From: Lachnospiraceae bacterium
Lineage (GTDB): Bacteria > Bacillota > Clostridia > Lachnospirales > Lachnospiraceae
NCBI GenBank assembly: GCA_910573755.1
Contig: CAJTBO010000040.1
Span: 1-33,274, forward strand
Direction: 5' to 3'
DNA length: 33,274 nucleotides
Positions 16,381 to 24,512 of this stretch are shown here, one piece after another. Made by a program: the position numbers and the translations under genes. Each line of letters begins with the position of its first letter. The first letter of the stretch is position 1. Under the pieces are notes generated by a model. The model ran no database searches and was not told the DNA's origin. It saw only the letters and a program-made list of their open reading frames with translations.

Positions 16381-16998
16381 ATGAGTAAAGGAAAAAAAAT
16401 CGGCGGTATTATTTTAGTGATCTTCGGCACGATCTTTCTGGTGATCGGCCTTGCGGTCGGCGGGCTGTTCGGTGCAATGAACGGCGCGATGGATGAAGCG
16501 ATCTCGGAACTTCAGGAGGAGATCGATGATTTCCGTGAAAACGGCGTGACAACTCTTGGAGAGATCACGGATATAGACAGCGACAGTATGGCGACAATAG
16601 AGTATTATTGTGACGAAGACGGTTACTGGTATGAAACTTATATTATGGTATTGGATGAAGGGTATCAGGTCGGCAGCGCGGTTGAAGTGTGCTATGACAG
16701 CAGCGATCCTACCAATGTCATGGTGCCTCAGTTATATATGGAAGCCATGGGCGTGGTCGGCGATACGGTACCGGGTGTCGGCATCGGCGTAGGCGCTGTG
16801 TTTGGCGTAATCGGCGCAGTCCTGCTGATCATCGGCATCGTACTTCTGGTGAGCAATAAGAAAGATAAACAGTGGACTGACCAGATCAATTCCCGCAATG
16901 CGTCAATGGGCGTGGGCGGAGCGCAGTATAACGGTTATCAGCAGCAGGGCGGCTATAACTCGAATTCATACCAGCAGAATAACAACCAGAATATGTAA
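16381..16998 (+). CDS. DUF3592-like two-span membrane protein
   Basis: The 205-residue protein has an N-terminal hydrophobic span (about 7-33), an extracytoplasmic-type domain of about 80 residues, and a second glycine-rich hydrophobic span (about 125-160) leading to a cytoplasmic tail. The middle domain carries the pattern [41 protein letters not shown], as in DUF3592 proteins, where a Y-x-G-x-x-V-x-V-x-Y-x-x-x-x-P motif recurs. The tail ends in a Q, N, Y and G-rich stretch, which may be disordered. GGAGG lies just before ATG 16381. It sits between pgk and tpiA and may be co-transcribed with them. The function is unknown. Confidence 0.65.
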   Translation: MSKGKKIGGIILVIFGTIFLVIGLAVGGLFGAMNGAMDEAISELQEEIDDFRENGVTTLGEITDIDSDSMATIEYYCDEDGYWYETYIMVLDEGYQVGSAVEVCYDSSDPTNVMVPQLYMEAMGVVGDTVPGVGIGVGAVFGVIGAVLLIIGIVLLVSNKKDKQWTDQINSRNASMGVGGAQYNGYQQQGGYNSNSYQQNNNQNM

Positions 16999-17013
16999 AG
17001 AATATAAAAACAG

Positions 17014-17098
17014 TATGAGTACGGCGGTGCGCAGGATGATCTTCGGATGCAAAGCGGCAGGAAAGCTGTCTTTGTTACATTGCGCACCCGGACTCATA
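17014..17098 (+). promoter_or_regulatory. Diverged single copy of the structured leader element upstream of tpiA
   Basis: TATGAGT (17014-17020) pairs with ACTCATA (17092-17098), CGG with CCG, and GTGCGCA (17027-17033) with TGCGCAC (17081-17087). The apical part TTCGGATGCAAAGCGGCAGGAAAG resembles the core of the elements before pgk and the C39-like gene. ACAG precedes the stem, and GGAACTGAAAAGGAG follows with ATG 17123. The stem sequences are unlike those of the other copies but still pair. Confidence 0.65.
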
Positions 17099-17122
17099 TG
17101 GAACTGAAAAGGAGAAGAAGAA

Positions 17123-17869
17123 ATGGCAAGAAGAAAAATCGTAGCCGGAAACTGGAAGATGAATATGACACCTTCTCAGGCGGTAGCACTTTGTGAGGAA
17201 TTGAAGGATCTGGTAAAATCCGACAGCGTAGACGTGGTTTACTGCGTACCTGCGGTTGATATCGTACCGGTAGTGGAAGCCGTTAAGGGCACAAACGTAG
17301 AAGTCGGCGCCGAGAATATGTATTTTGAGGAGAAGGGCGCTTACACAGGCGAAATCTCCGCGGCTATGCTGGTGGACGCAGGCGTAAAATATGTGATCAT
17401 CGGCCACTCCGAGAGACGTGACTACTTCAAAGAGGATGACGCTCTGTTAAATAAGAAGGTGAAAAAGGCTTTTGAAGCCGGCCTGACACCGATCCTTTGC
17501 TGCGGCGAATCCTTAGAGCAGAGAGAAATGGGCGTTACCATGGACTGGATCCGTTTCCAGATCAAGTCCGATCTTGTTGGCATTACAGCAGATCAGGTAA
17601 AAGAGATGGTGATCGCTTACGAGCCGATCTGGGCGATCGGCACAGGCAAGACAGCAACAACAGAGCAGGCTGAAGAAGTTTGTAAGGGAATCCGTGACTG
17701 CATCGCTGAAATGTATGACGCAGCTACGGCGGAAGCGGTTCGTATACAGTACGGCGGCTCCGTAAACGCTGCAAACGCCGCAGAACTGTTCGGACAGCCG
17801 GATATCGACGGCGGTCTTGTGGGCGGCGCTTCCCTGAAAGCTGATTTTGGAAAGATCGTCAATTATTAA
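17123..17869 (+). CDS. tpiA: Triosephosphate isomerase
   Basis: The enzyme interconverts dihydroxyacetone phosphate and glyceraldehyde-3-phosphate in the cytoplasm. The 248-residue TIM barrel has all catalytic parts: K12 in GNWKMN, H95 in [12 protein letters not shown]167 in [15 protein letters not shown] (the last including the mobile loop 6), and the phosphate-binding [10 protein letters not shown] and [11 protein letters not shown]. Length is normal. GGAG (17111-17114) is 8 nt before ATG 17123, directly after the structured leader element. It is followed by a strong terminator, so it likely closes the pgk transcription unit. Confidence 0.98.
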   Translation: MARRKIVAGNWKMNMTPSQAVALCEELKDLVKSDSVDVVYCVPAVDIVPVVEAVKGTNVEVGAENMYFEEKGAYTGEISAAMLVDAGVKYVIIGHSERRDYFKEDDALLNKKVKKAFEAGLTPILCCGESLEQREMGVTMDWIRFQIKSDLVGITADQVKEMVIAYEPIWAIGTGKTATTEQAEEVCKGIRDCIAEMYDAATAEAVRIQYGGSVNAANAAELFGQPDIDGGLVGGASLKADFGKIVNY

Positions 17870-17927
17870 TTTCCTGCAAAAATCAGTGATCATAAATTAT
17901 AACTAAGGGACGACTTGCACAGTAATA

Positions 17928-17970
17928 ACACCGGATGCAGTACAAATATCTCCTGCATCCGGTGTTTTTT
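17928..17970 (+). terminator. Rho-independent terminator after tpiA
   Basis: ACACCGGATGCAG (17928-17940) pairs with CTGCATCCGGTGT (17953-17965), followed by TTTTTT. The 13-bp perfect stem makes it a strong terminator. Confidence 0.92.
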
Positions 17971-18074
17971 GTGGGCGTTTACCGGTATGCTTTCATATTG
18001 CTTCAGAACAAAAACAGAATTGAAAGGATATCGATCCTTGCCGGTACCTGCATCCATGATCGGAGGAAGAACCT

Positions 18075-18668
18075 GTGAAAAAAAATATGTTATTTGATCT
18101 GTTTTTTACTTTTATGAAAATCGGACTGTTTACCTTCGGCGGCGGATATGCCATGATTTCAATAATCGAAAATACATGCGTAGAAAAGAAAAAGTGGATA
18201 TCCCATAATGACATGCTGAATGTTGCGGTGATCGCCGAGTCTACCCCGGGTCCGATCGCTATTAACTGCGCCACTTTTGTAGGATACCGGCAAGCCGGAT
18301 TTCCCGGCTCATTAGCGGCTACGTTAGGCGTGATAGTTCCGTCTTTTACGATCATTTATATTATTTCAACAATCTTGAATAATTTTCTTGAGATCCCTGT
18401 TATTTCCAATGCTTTTAAAGGGATTAAAATCGCAGTCGGCATCCTGATCTTGGATGTGGCTGTTACTATGATCAGGAAAATGCCGAAAAAAATTTTGCCC
18501 TGTACGATCATGACTTTTTCTCTTATTGCCATGTTTTTCATAAATATCTACTCCTGGAAGATTTCATCCATAGGGCTGATGTTGACGGCGGCAGCGATCA
18601 ATCTTGTTATTTTTGTTATGATAGATACTTTTGGGAGGAAAGGCGGTACAAAAAATGATCTATCTTGA
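18075..18668 (+). CDS. Chromate transporter (ChrA half-protein), first subunit
   Basis: The 197-residue membrane protein is a half-size member of the chromate ion transporter family, proposed to move chromate or a related oxyanion across the membrane. The family motif appears as FFTFMKIGLFTFGGGYAMISIIE at the start, followed by WISHNDMLNVAVIAESTPGPIAINCATFVGYRQAG. There are about five to six membrane spans. The start is GTG 18075, with GGAGG (18062-18066) 8 nt upstream; no nearer ATG fits. The gene overlaps the second half-ChrA gene by 14 bp. Paired short ChrA proteins normally work together as a heterodimer. The physiological substrate in an anaerobe is uncertain. Confidence 0.9.
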   Translation: MKKNMLFDLFFTFMKIGLFTFGGGYAMISIIENTCVEKKKWISHNDMLNVAVIAESTPGPIAINCATFVGYRQAGFPGSLAATLGVIVPSFTIIYIISTILNNFLEIPVISNAFKGIKIAVGILILDVAVTMIRKMPKKILPCTIMTFSLIAMFFINIYSWKISSIGLMLTAAAINLVIFVMIDTFGRKGGTKNDLS

Positions 18669-19215
18669 TCTGTTACTCGGGTTTCTGCGCGTGGGCCTCT
18701 TTTCGTTTGGCGGCGCATACGGGGCAATTCCCATTATTCGTGATACCGTGCTTTCCTACGGGTGGCTGACAGACGAAGAATTAACCTATATGATCGCCGT
18801 TAGCGAAAGTACGCCGGGCCCCATTATGGTTAATCTTGCCACTTATATCGGAAGTACACAGGCGGGATTTTTTGGCGCTGCCCTTGCAACAATAGCGGTT
18901 GTACTACCGGCATTTATTGTGATGCTGCTTGTTATGATTTTTTTTAAAACATTGCTTAAAAATAAGTATGTGCAGGCAATACTACAGGGATTAAAGCCCT
19001 GCATTATAGGCATAATTTTTGCTACGGGTATTTATATGACAGGTAATAACTGTATTTCCCTGAGAAAAAATACTTCCGTAGATGTACAGGCTGTGATCAT
19101 TACGGCAATTTTGGCTGTAATGATGTTTGGGACAAGAGCGATATGGAAAAAGAAAATCTCTCCGGTTATGCTGATCGTTATATCAGCGTGTCTTGGAATT
19201 ATTTTGGAGGGCTGA
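18655..19215 (+). CDS. Chromate transporter (ChrA half-protein), second subunit
   Basis: The 186-residue membrane protein is the partner half of the ChrA pair. It carries the motif LLGFLRVGLFSFGGAYGAIPIIRD and then ELTYMIAVSESTPGPIMVNLATYIGSTQAGFFGA. It has about five to six spans. ATG 18655 is chosen with AGGCGG (18641-18646) 8 nt upstream; it lies inside the end of the first half gene (18075-18668), so the two are translationally coupled. A TTG further upstream at 18631 would place the Shine-Dalgarno inside the gene. The two halves share the motif but differ elsewhere, as expected for an ancient duplication with opposed membrane orientation. Confidence 0.9.
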   Translation: MIYLDLLLGFLRVGLFSFGGAYGAIPIIRDTVLSYGWLTDEELTYMIAVSESTPGPIMVNLATYIGSTQAGFFGAALATIAVVLPAFIVMLLVMIFFKTLLKNKYVQAILQGLKPCIIGIIFATGIYMTGNNCISLRKNTSVDVQAVIITAILAVMMFGTRAIWKKKISPVMLIVISACLGIILEG

Positions 19216-19317
19216 AAAGAAGAGAACCGGCAGAGCAGATACAGGTTCCGTATATAGTGTATTTTGTTGAACTGGTGTATAATTGGTTTAAAACAGGGCA
19301 GGAAGGAGGCAGTGATT

Positions 19318-21567
19318 TTGAATAATATAAATGATCTGGAATACCGCCTTTGGCTGTTGCAGGGGGAAGTAAATCAGGCGATGCAGAATGCCGGCAGGGC
19401 TGATTTTACCTATCTCAACAGATTGAATCATATGGAATCCGAAATTCGTTACCTGCAGCAGCAGATCACGGAGTTAAAAAAAGCCGGGCAGGGAGTGGTG
19501 CGGCCTTTGAATCAGCCGTTGCCATCCGTTCAGCCGTTGCCATTCGTTCAGCCGTTGCCATCCGGTCGGCCGCAGTCATTCGTTCAGCCGTTGCCATCCG
19601 GTCGGCCGCAGTCATTCGTTCAGCCGTTGCCATCCGTTCAGCCGCAGCTATCCGGTAATCCTCTGCCATCCAGTCAACCACAATCCGCCGGTCAACCATT
19701 ACCTTTCGGTCAGTCACAGCCCTTTGCGCAGCCATTACCATCCGGTCAGCCCTTTTCCTCCGGAAATCCCGGGAAAAAGGATCTGGAAAAAACATGGGGA
19801 ACCGGTGTGATGGGGATCGTGGCGTCTGTGTTGATCTTTATCAGTATCATTATTTTCGGGGGGCTTTTGCTTCCATACCTGACAAATATTATCATGACAG
19901 CCGTCATGTTTTTGTTAAGCTTTGTTTTATTTGGCGCAGGGTACTGGCTGCTGCGGAAGAATCCGAAAAATAAGTTTCATATATCGCTGTGTGCCTGCGG
20001 CGTGACAGCCATTTGTGTGTCGCTTTTTGTGACAAGGCTATATTTCGCATTGATAAATGACGCTGCATTTCTTTTGCTGATCGCCGTATGGCTGGCGCTG
20101 ACAGCCTGCGTGTGCAGGAAATATCAGCATTATATATTCCGGATCATCGGAGAGATCGGTATCTTTCTTACCCTGTGCCTCGGAAGTGCCAGGCTGACTA
20201 TGGCAGAGATGACAGAGAGCGGCTGGTTTATGTTCTGCGCTCTCCTGTTTGTATTCGGATGCAGTTCGTTCATCTTTCATATCGTTATTCCGAAGACAGG
20301 CTATGAGAAAAATGCGTTTTCACATATTGTCAGAACGCTGGTATTGATACTTCTCCTTGCGGTTTTTGCAAACGGGCCGAAAGGAGGCATCGGCATTTAT
20401 GCGGGATTTGCCTTTGTGAGCGCCCTTTTGTTGATGGAAATCCGGATAAGTTACAGGGATGTATTGAATGACGGCTGTTTATTTTATTGTCTGATGAGTA
20501 TGGACGCTCTGGTGTATTGCGCGATACTTTGCGGCACCTTTCAACTGAAAAGCTTTCTGCCGTATTATGCCGCATCAATACTGCTGGCGGGATTTTTTGA
20601 GGTAAAACAAAGCAAAAACAGTATCTTCGGCAATATTCTTGCGAGCCTTATCTTTTTGTGGAGCGGATGGGCATGGCTTCATAGGGGCGTTTTTTATGCG
20701 ATGCTGGTGATGCTTCCGCTGTTTGCCTGCGGTTTTGTAAAGAAAAAGGCGGCGCCTTTGTATATCGGGCTGTTCTGTATTGCGGGGATTTTTGGTGCGG
20801 AAAGCACGGTTTTGGGTATACTGCTTTTATGGGCGGTACCGTTTTTATGTTTCGCGGTTCTGGCAAGGATCATGAAGGATCAGATATTTGCGTCAATCGG
20901 GTATCCGTTGTTCATGGTCTGCGGGGCGATCATGTTTTTCAGATTGCTGGATAAATATGACACACCTGTCAGAGAGGGGATGATCCTGACATTTCTGGTG
21001 TTTGCCGTGCTGCATATGCTCCTTGTCAGGCTGAAGGCTTTGGCGCAGGAGGGAACCGGATTTGAGATAACTGCCGCTGCGATGACCGTATTTTTCATGA
21101 TATGCAGTTCTTTTGCGGTTTATCAGGAATATTTAAACATCCTTACGATGGTTGTGATGGCGGCGATGTTTACGATGAATACGGTGCATCTGCTGAAGAA
21201 ATCGGAGAATTTCGGTTATTATATCGGATTGAAATATACAATATTAATGATATTGCTGGTGGATGCGCATTTTCGGATTTCCATGCTGATCAGCGTGCTG
21301 ATGCTGCTTTTTGCGGCGGGCAGTATTGCGTTTGGTTTTTATAAAAAGTATAGATCCTTCAGAATTTACGGCCTGATCCTTTCCATGGTAAGCGTATGTA
21401 AGCTGATATTGTTTGATGTCTCGGGCAGAAGCGCACTTGATAAGGCGGTGGGATTTCTTGTCTGCGGCCTGATCTGTTTCGGAATCAGTTTTCTGTATAA
21501 CAGAATAGAAAACAGGGTAAAGAAAAGGGAAAAGGAAGATATTGAAAGATCCGGTAAAATTGTATAA
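19318..21567 (+). CDS. DUF2339-like large multi-span membrane protein with proline-rich linker
   Basis: The 749-residue protein has an N-terminal coiled-coil-like helix (about 1-50; YRLWLLQGEVNQAM, ESEIRYLQQQITELKK). Next is a repetitive P, Q, L and S-rich linker (about 65-150; QPLPSVQPLPFVQPLPSGRP type), and then some 20 hydrophobic segments to the end. This layout matches DUF2339 proteins. TTG 19318 is the likely start: AAGGAGG (19303-19309) lies 8 nt upstream, while GTG 19312 would be only 2 nt away. The final stretch NRVKKREKEDIERSGKIV is cytoplasmic. The function of the family is unknown; a cell-envelope role is a guess. The next gene follows after 80 bp. Confidence 0.65.
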   Translation: MNNINDLEYRLWLLQGEVNQAMQNAGRADFTYLNRLNHMESEIRYLQQQITELKKAGQGVVRPLNQPLPSVQPLPFVQPLPSGRPQSFVQPLPSGRPQSFVQPLPSVQPQLSGNPLPSSQPQSAGQPLPFGQSQPFAQPLPSGQPFSSGNPGKKDLEKTWGTGVMGIVASVLIFISIIIFGGLLLPYLTNIIMTAVMFLLSFVLFGAGYWLLRKNPKNKFHISLCACGVTAICVSLFVTRLYFALINDAAFLLLIAVWLALTACVCRKYQHYIFRIIGEIGIFLTLCLGSARLTMAEMTESGWFMFCALLFVFGCSSFIFHIVIPKTGYEKNAFSHIVRTLVLILLLAVFANGPKGGIGIYAGFAFVSALLLMEIRISYRDVLNDGCLFYCLMSMDALVYCAILCGTFQLKSFLPYYAASILLAGFFEVKQSKNSIFGNILASLIFLWSGWAWLHRGVFYAMLVMLPLFACGFVKKKAAPLYIGLFCIAGIFGAESTVLGILLLWAVPFLCFAVLARIMKDQIFASIGYPLFMVCGAIMFFRLLDKYDTPVREGMILTFLVFAVLHMLLVRLKALAQEGTGFEITAAAMTVFFMICSSFAVYQEYLNILTMVVMAAMFTMNTVHLLKKSENFGYYIGLKYTILMILLVDAHFRISMLISVLMLLFAAGSIAFGFYKKYRSFRIYGLILSMVSVCKLILFDVSGRSALDKAVGFLVCGLICFGISFLYNRIENRVKKREKEDIERSGKIV
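19512..19760 (+). repeat. In-frame tandem repeats encoding the proline-rich linker
   Basis: Inside the DUF2339-like gene, short units such as CAGCCGTTGCCATCCG and GGTCGGCCGCAGTCATTC recur many times with small changes. They encode QPLPS, QPLPF and GRPQS blocks. Such tracts readily change length by slippage or recombination, so linker length probably varies among strains. Confidence 0.85.
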
Positions 21568-21647
21568 AATAGAAAAGAGCAGAATATACGGGTGGAAAAA
21601 AATCGAAAGAGGATTTATAATGAAGGATAGCGAAGGGAGGTGCTGTG

Positions 21648-22676
21648 ATGAAATGTAGAAAATGCGGAGCGGTTTTACTCGATACGGATACATTCTGTGT
21701 GAAGTGCGGACAGAGAGTGGGCGAGCCGATGTTTTGTTTCCATTGCGGGGAGCAGCTTCGGGACGGGGAGCGGTTTTGTCATAAATGCGGATCACCGGTG
21801 GAGACAGATGAAGAAATACCGCTCAGCCAGCAGAAAACAGTGGATATTCCCTTTGACCAGATAGAGCAGGGAATTTTAATGGAGGCGGAGCAGGCGATCG
21901 TGAAGCGGCCGGGAACGGAGAAGGCGGAGAGGAGAAATCCCGAAACCTACAGGCGTCCCGGAACAGAGATATCCGGCGGTTACGGATATCCGGGAGAGCC
22001 CTCCGGCGGTTACAGAAACCCTGAAGGGATGTCCGGCGGTTATCAGGCCCCCGGAGAGCCGTTTGAGGGCCGCAGGCTGCCTCCTCAAAGAGCAGCAGAG
22101 AACTATCAGGCGGCGGAGGCGTACAGACAAAAACCCGTGCGGGATACAGCATACTATGAGGACATTGAAAAAGAGGAGCCGTATGAGGCCCCGGTAAGGC
22201 CGCGAAGACGCATGGAACCGCCCCGCCGTTATGAAGAGGATTACGAAGAGTATGATGACGATGACGAGGAAGATGAGGATTCCGGCGATTCCAAAATGAA
22301 AGTTATCACTGTCATACTGGGTATTATCGTGATAGCCATTGCGCTGGCAATAGGATTTATTTTATGGCAGAGAAATGATCCCTCCCGCTACGAGAGGACG
22401 GAAGAGGAAACCGGACAGGAAGAGGATTCCGGTGAAGATGACGAAGACGGGGAAGAAGGGGAAGCTTCCGCCGATACGGCGGGCAGGATTCAGATCCTTT
22501 CCAACGTCAATATCCGCACCGCGCCCAGTACGGAAGGCTCCGAAGTGCTGATGGTGGCAAAGCAGGGCGAGACCTACGAGTACTATGAACTGGTGGATAG
22601 TGCCTGGTACCATATTAAGCTGGAAGACGGCAGGGACGGGTATGTTTCAAGTAAATATGTGGAAGACTTGGAATAG
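21648..22676 (+). CDS. Double zinc-ribbon, single-span membrane protein with C-terminal SH3 domain
   Basis: The 342-residue protein starts with two zinc ribbons (C3, C6, C17, C20 and C30, C33, C44, C47). A long low-complexity linker follows with G-G-Y and P-rich repeats (about 90-190) and an acidic stretch (EEYDDDDEEDEDSGD). A single membrane span (VITVILGIIVIAIALAIGFI) comes next, then a second acidic linker and a bacterial SH3-type domain (ILSNVNIRTAPSTEGSEVLMVAKQGETYEYYELVDSAWYHIKL...GYVSSKYVEDLE). The ribbons would be cytoplasmic and the SH3 domain outside, where such domains bind cell-wall peptides. The start is ATG 21648 after GGGAGGTG; GTG 21645 is too close to that site. It may be a wall sensor or scaffold, but no partner is visible. 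Confidence 0.75.
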   Translation: MKCRKCGAVLLDTDTFCVKCGQRVGEPMFCFHCGEQLRDGERFCHKCGSPVETDEEIPLSQQKTVDIPFDQIEQGILMEAEQAIVKRPGTEKAERRNPETYRRPGTEISGGYGYPGEPSGGYRNPEGMSGGYQAPGEPFEGRRLPPQRAAENYQAAEAYRQKPVRDTAYYEDIEKEEPYEAPVRPRRRMEPPRRYEEDYEEYDDDDEEDEDSGDSKMKVITVILGIIVIAIALAIGFILWQRNDPSRYERTEEETGQEEDSGEDDEDGEEGEASADTAGRIQILSNVNIRTAPSTEGSEVLMVAKQGETYEYYELVDSAWYHIKLEDGRDGYVSSKYVEDLE

Positions 22677-22887
22677 AAGAAACGCCGCCTGTGTGGGCTT
22701 TGGCCGGCATCTGCGAGGATATGCTCTGACATTTGTGCGGATCCGGTTTGCATGCGTCCGGGGAAACGGTGAGAGCAGTTAAATCCGGTATGTTTGACTT
22801 AGCAATCATTCTGCGGCATTTCAGGAAAGGATCGTTTCCGGAAATGTTTGCAGGTATATCAATAGAATAGAAAAGAGGAGAAGAAAA

Positions 22888-24432
22888 ATGAGTAAGAAAC
22901 CTGTAGTTTTAATGATTCTTGACGGCTATGGCCTGAATGACACAAAGGAACATAATGCCGTGGCTGAGGCGAAGACGCCTGTGATGGATAAGCTGATGGC
23001 GGAATATCCTTTTGTGAGGGGAAATGCCAGCGGGATGGCGGTAGGGCTTCCCGACGGACAGATGGGGAATTCCGAGGTCGGCCATCTGAATATGGGCGCG
23101 GGCCGCATCGTATATCAGGAACTGACAAGGATCACAAAGGAGATTCAGGACGGTACGTTTTTTGAGAATAAAGCACTGATGGATGCGGTAAATAACTGCA
23201 AAAAGAACGACAGTGCACTGCACTTTTTCGGATTATTGTCAGACGGCGGCGTACACAGCCACAATACCCACCTTTACGGCCTTTTAGAACTGGCAAAACG
23301 CAACGGCCTTGAAAAGGTATATGTACACTGTTTCCTGGACGGACGTGATACGCCACCTGCCAGCGGAAAAGAATATGCGGAAGCGCTGGAGGCTGAGATG
23401 GCGAAGATCGGCGTAGGCAAGATCGCCTCTGTGGCAGGCCGTTATTATGCGATGGACAGGGACAACAACTATGACAGAGTACAGAAAGCCTATATCGCGT
23501 TGACAAAGGGCGAGGGACTGACGGCGGAGAGCGGCCCTGCGGGAATTCAGGCTTCCTATGACAGGGGGGAGACGGATGAGTTTGTAAAACCGACCGTTGT
23601 GCTGGAGAACGGCGCGCCTGTGGCAACGATAAAAGACGGTGATTCGGTGATATTTTTCAACTTCCGCCCCGACCGTGCAAGGGAGATTACCAGAGCCTTC
23701 TGTGACGATGACTTTAAAGGTTTCGAGAGAGGGAAACGTCCGGATCTGACTTATGTATGCTTCTCCGATTACGATCCTACGATCCCGAACAAGGAAGTTG
23801 CCTTTGAGAAGATTGCGGTGACCAATACCTTCGGCGAGTGGCTCGCGGCAAACGGCATGAAACAGGCAAGGATCGCGGAAACCGAGAAATATGCCCATGT
23901 AACCTTCTTCTTCAACGGCGGCGTGGAAAAACCCAACGAGGGTGAGGACAGAATCCTTGTGAATTCCCCGAAGGAAGTGGCTACCTATGATCTGAAGCCG
24001 GAGATGAGCGCCTATGAGGTGTGCGACAGACTCTGCGAAGCCATCACAGGCGGTAAGTACGACGTGGTGATCATCAACTTTGCAAACCCGGATATGGTAG
24101 GCCATACCGGCGTGGAAGCGGCGGCGATCAAGGCGGTGGAAGCAGTGGATTCTTGTGTGGGAAGAGCGGTGGAAGCAGTGAGATCCGTGGACGGCGTACT
24201 CTTTATCTGTGCGGACCACGGCAACGCGGAGCAGCTTGTGGATTATAAGACAGGAGAACCTTTTACAGCCCATACCACAAATCAGGTGCCTTTCATCCTT
24301 GTAGGTTATGATGAGAAATATACGCTGAGAGAGGGCGGCTGTCTGGCGGATATCGTACCCACGCTGATCCAGATCATGGGCAGGGAACAGCCTGCGGAAA
24401 TGACCGGAAAATCCCTTCTTGTGGAAAGATAA
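22888..24432 (+). CDS. gpmI: 2,3-bisphosphoglycerate-independent phosphoglycerate mutase
   Basis: The enzyme interconverts 3- and 2-phosphoglycerate through a phosphoserine intermediate and needs Mn2+. The 514-residue protein has the alkaline-phosphatase-superfamily start LMILDGYGLND (metal-binding D12), the catalytic S62 in GNSEVGHLNMGAGR, FLDGRDTPP, GRYYAMDRDNNYDR, FNFRPDRAREITRAF, and the metal residues in NFANPDMVGHTG and CADHGNAEQ. Length is normal. AGAGGAG lies just before ATG 22888. The 211-bp region upstream holds no gene; a TTGACT at about 22794 lacks a convincing -10 box. The enzyme is pH- and manganese-sensitive in spore-formers, but no regulator can be read here. Confidence 0.98.
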   Translation: MSKKPVVLMILDGYGLNDTKEHNAVAEAKTPVMDKLMAEYPFVRGNASGMAVGLPDGQMGNSEVGHLNMGAGRIVYQELTRITKEIQDGTFFENKALMDAVNNCKKNDSALHFFGLLSDGGVHSHNTHLYGLLELAKRNGLEKVYVHCFLDGRDTPPASGKEYAEALEAEMAKIGVGKIASVAGRYYAMDRDNNYDRVQKAYIALTKGEGLTAESGPAGIQASYDRGETDEFVKPTVVLENGAPVATIKDGDSVIFFNFRPDRAREITRAFCDDDFKGFERGKRPDLTYVCFSDYDPTIPNKEVAFEKIAVTNTFGEWLAANGMKQARIAETEKYAHVTFFFNGGVEKPNEGEDRILVNSPKEVATYDLKPEMSAYEVCDRLCEAITGGKYDVVIINFANPDMVGHTGVEAAAIKAVEAVDSCVGRAVEAVRSVDGVLFICADHGNAEQLVDYKTGEPFTAHTTNQVPFILVGYDEKYTLREGGCLADIVPTLIQIMGREQPAEMTGKSLLVER

Positions 24433-24460
24433 AAATATAAGCGGAAACACAGGATAAACA

Positions 24461-24507
24461 AACCTCCTTTGGAAATACTAACAAAAATGGTAATTCCAAA
24501 GGAGGTT
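24461..24507 (+). promoter_or_regulatory. Perfect 14-bp hairpin sequestering the eno Shine-Dalgarno
   Basis: AACCTCCTTTGGAA (24461-24474) is the exact reverse complement of TTCCAAAGGAGGTT (24494-24507), with a 19-nt loop. The right arm contains AAAGGAGG, the ribosome binding site 7 nt before ATG 24513, so in RNA the site would be fully paired. The hairpin is followed by ATTTTATG, a weak U-tract, so it could also work as a terminator or attenuator for gpmI. Either use ties eno output to unfolding of this stem. Confidence 0.8.
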
Positions 24508-24512
24508 ATTTT

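Noticed and set aside
23284-24450. Long minus-strand open frame (388 codons) opposite gpmI
   Set aside because: It is antisense to a clear gpmI and resembles no family; its length follows from the codon bias of the real gene.
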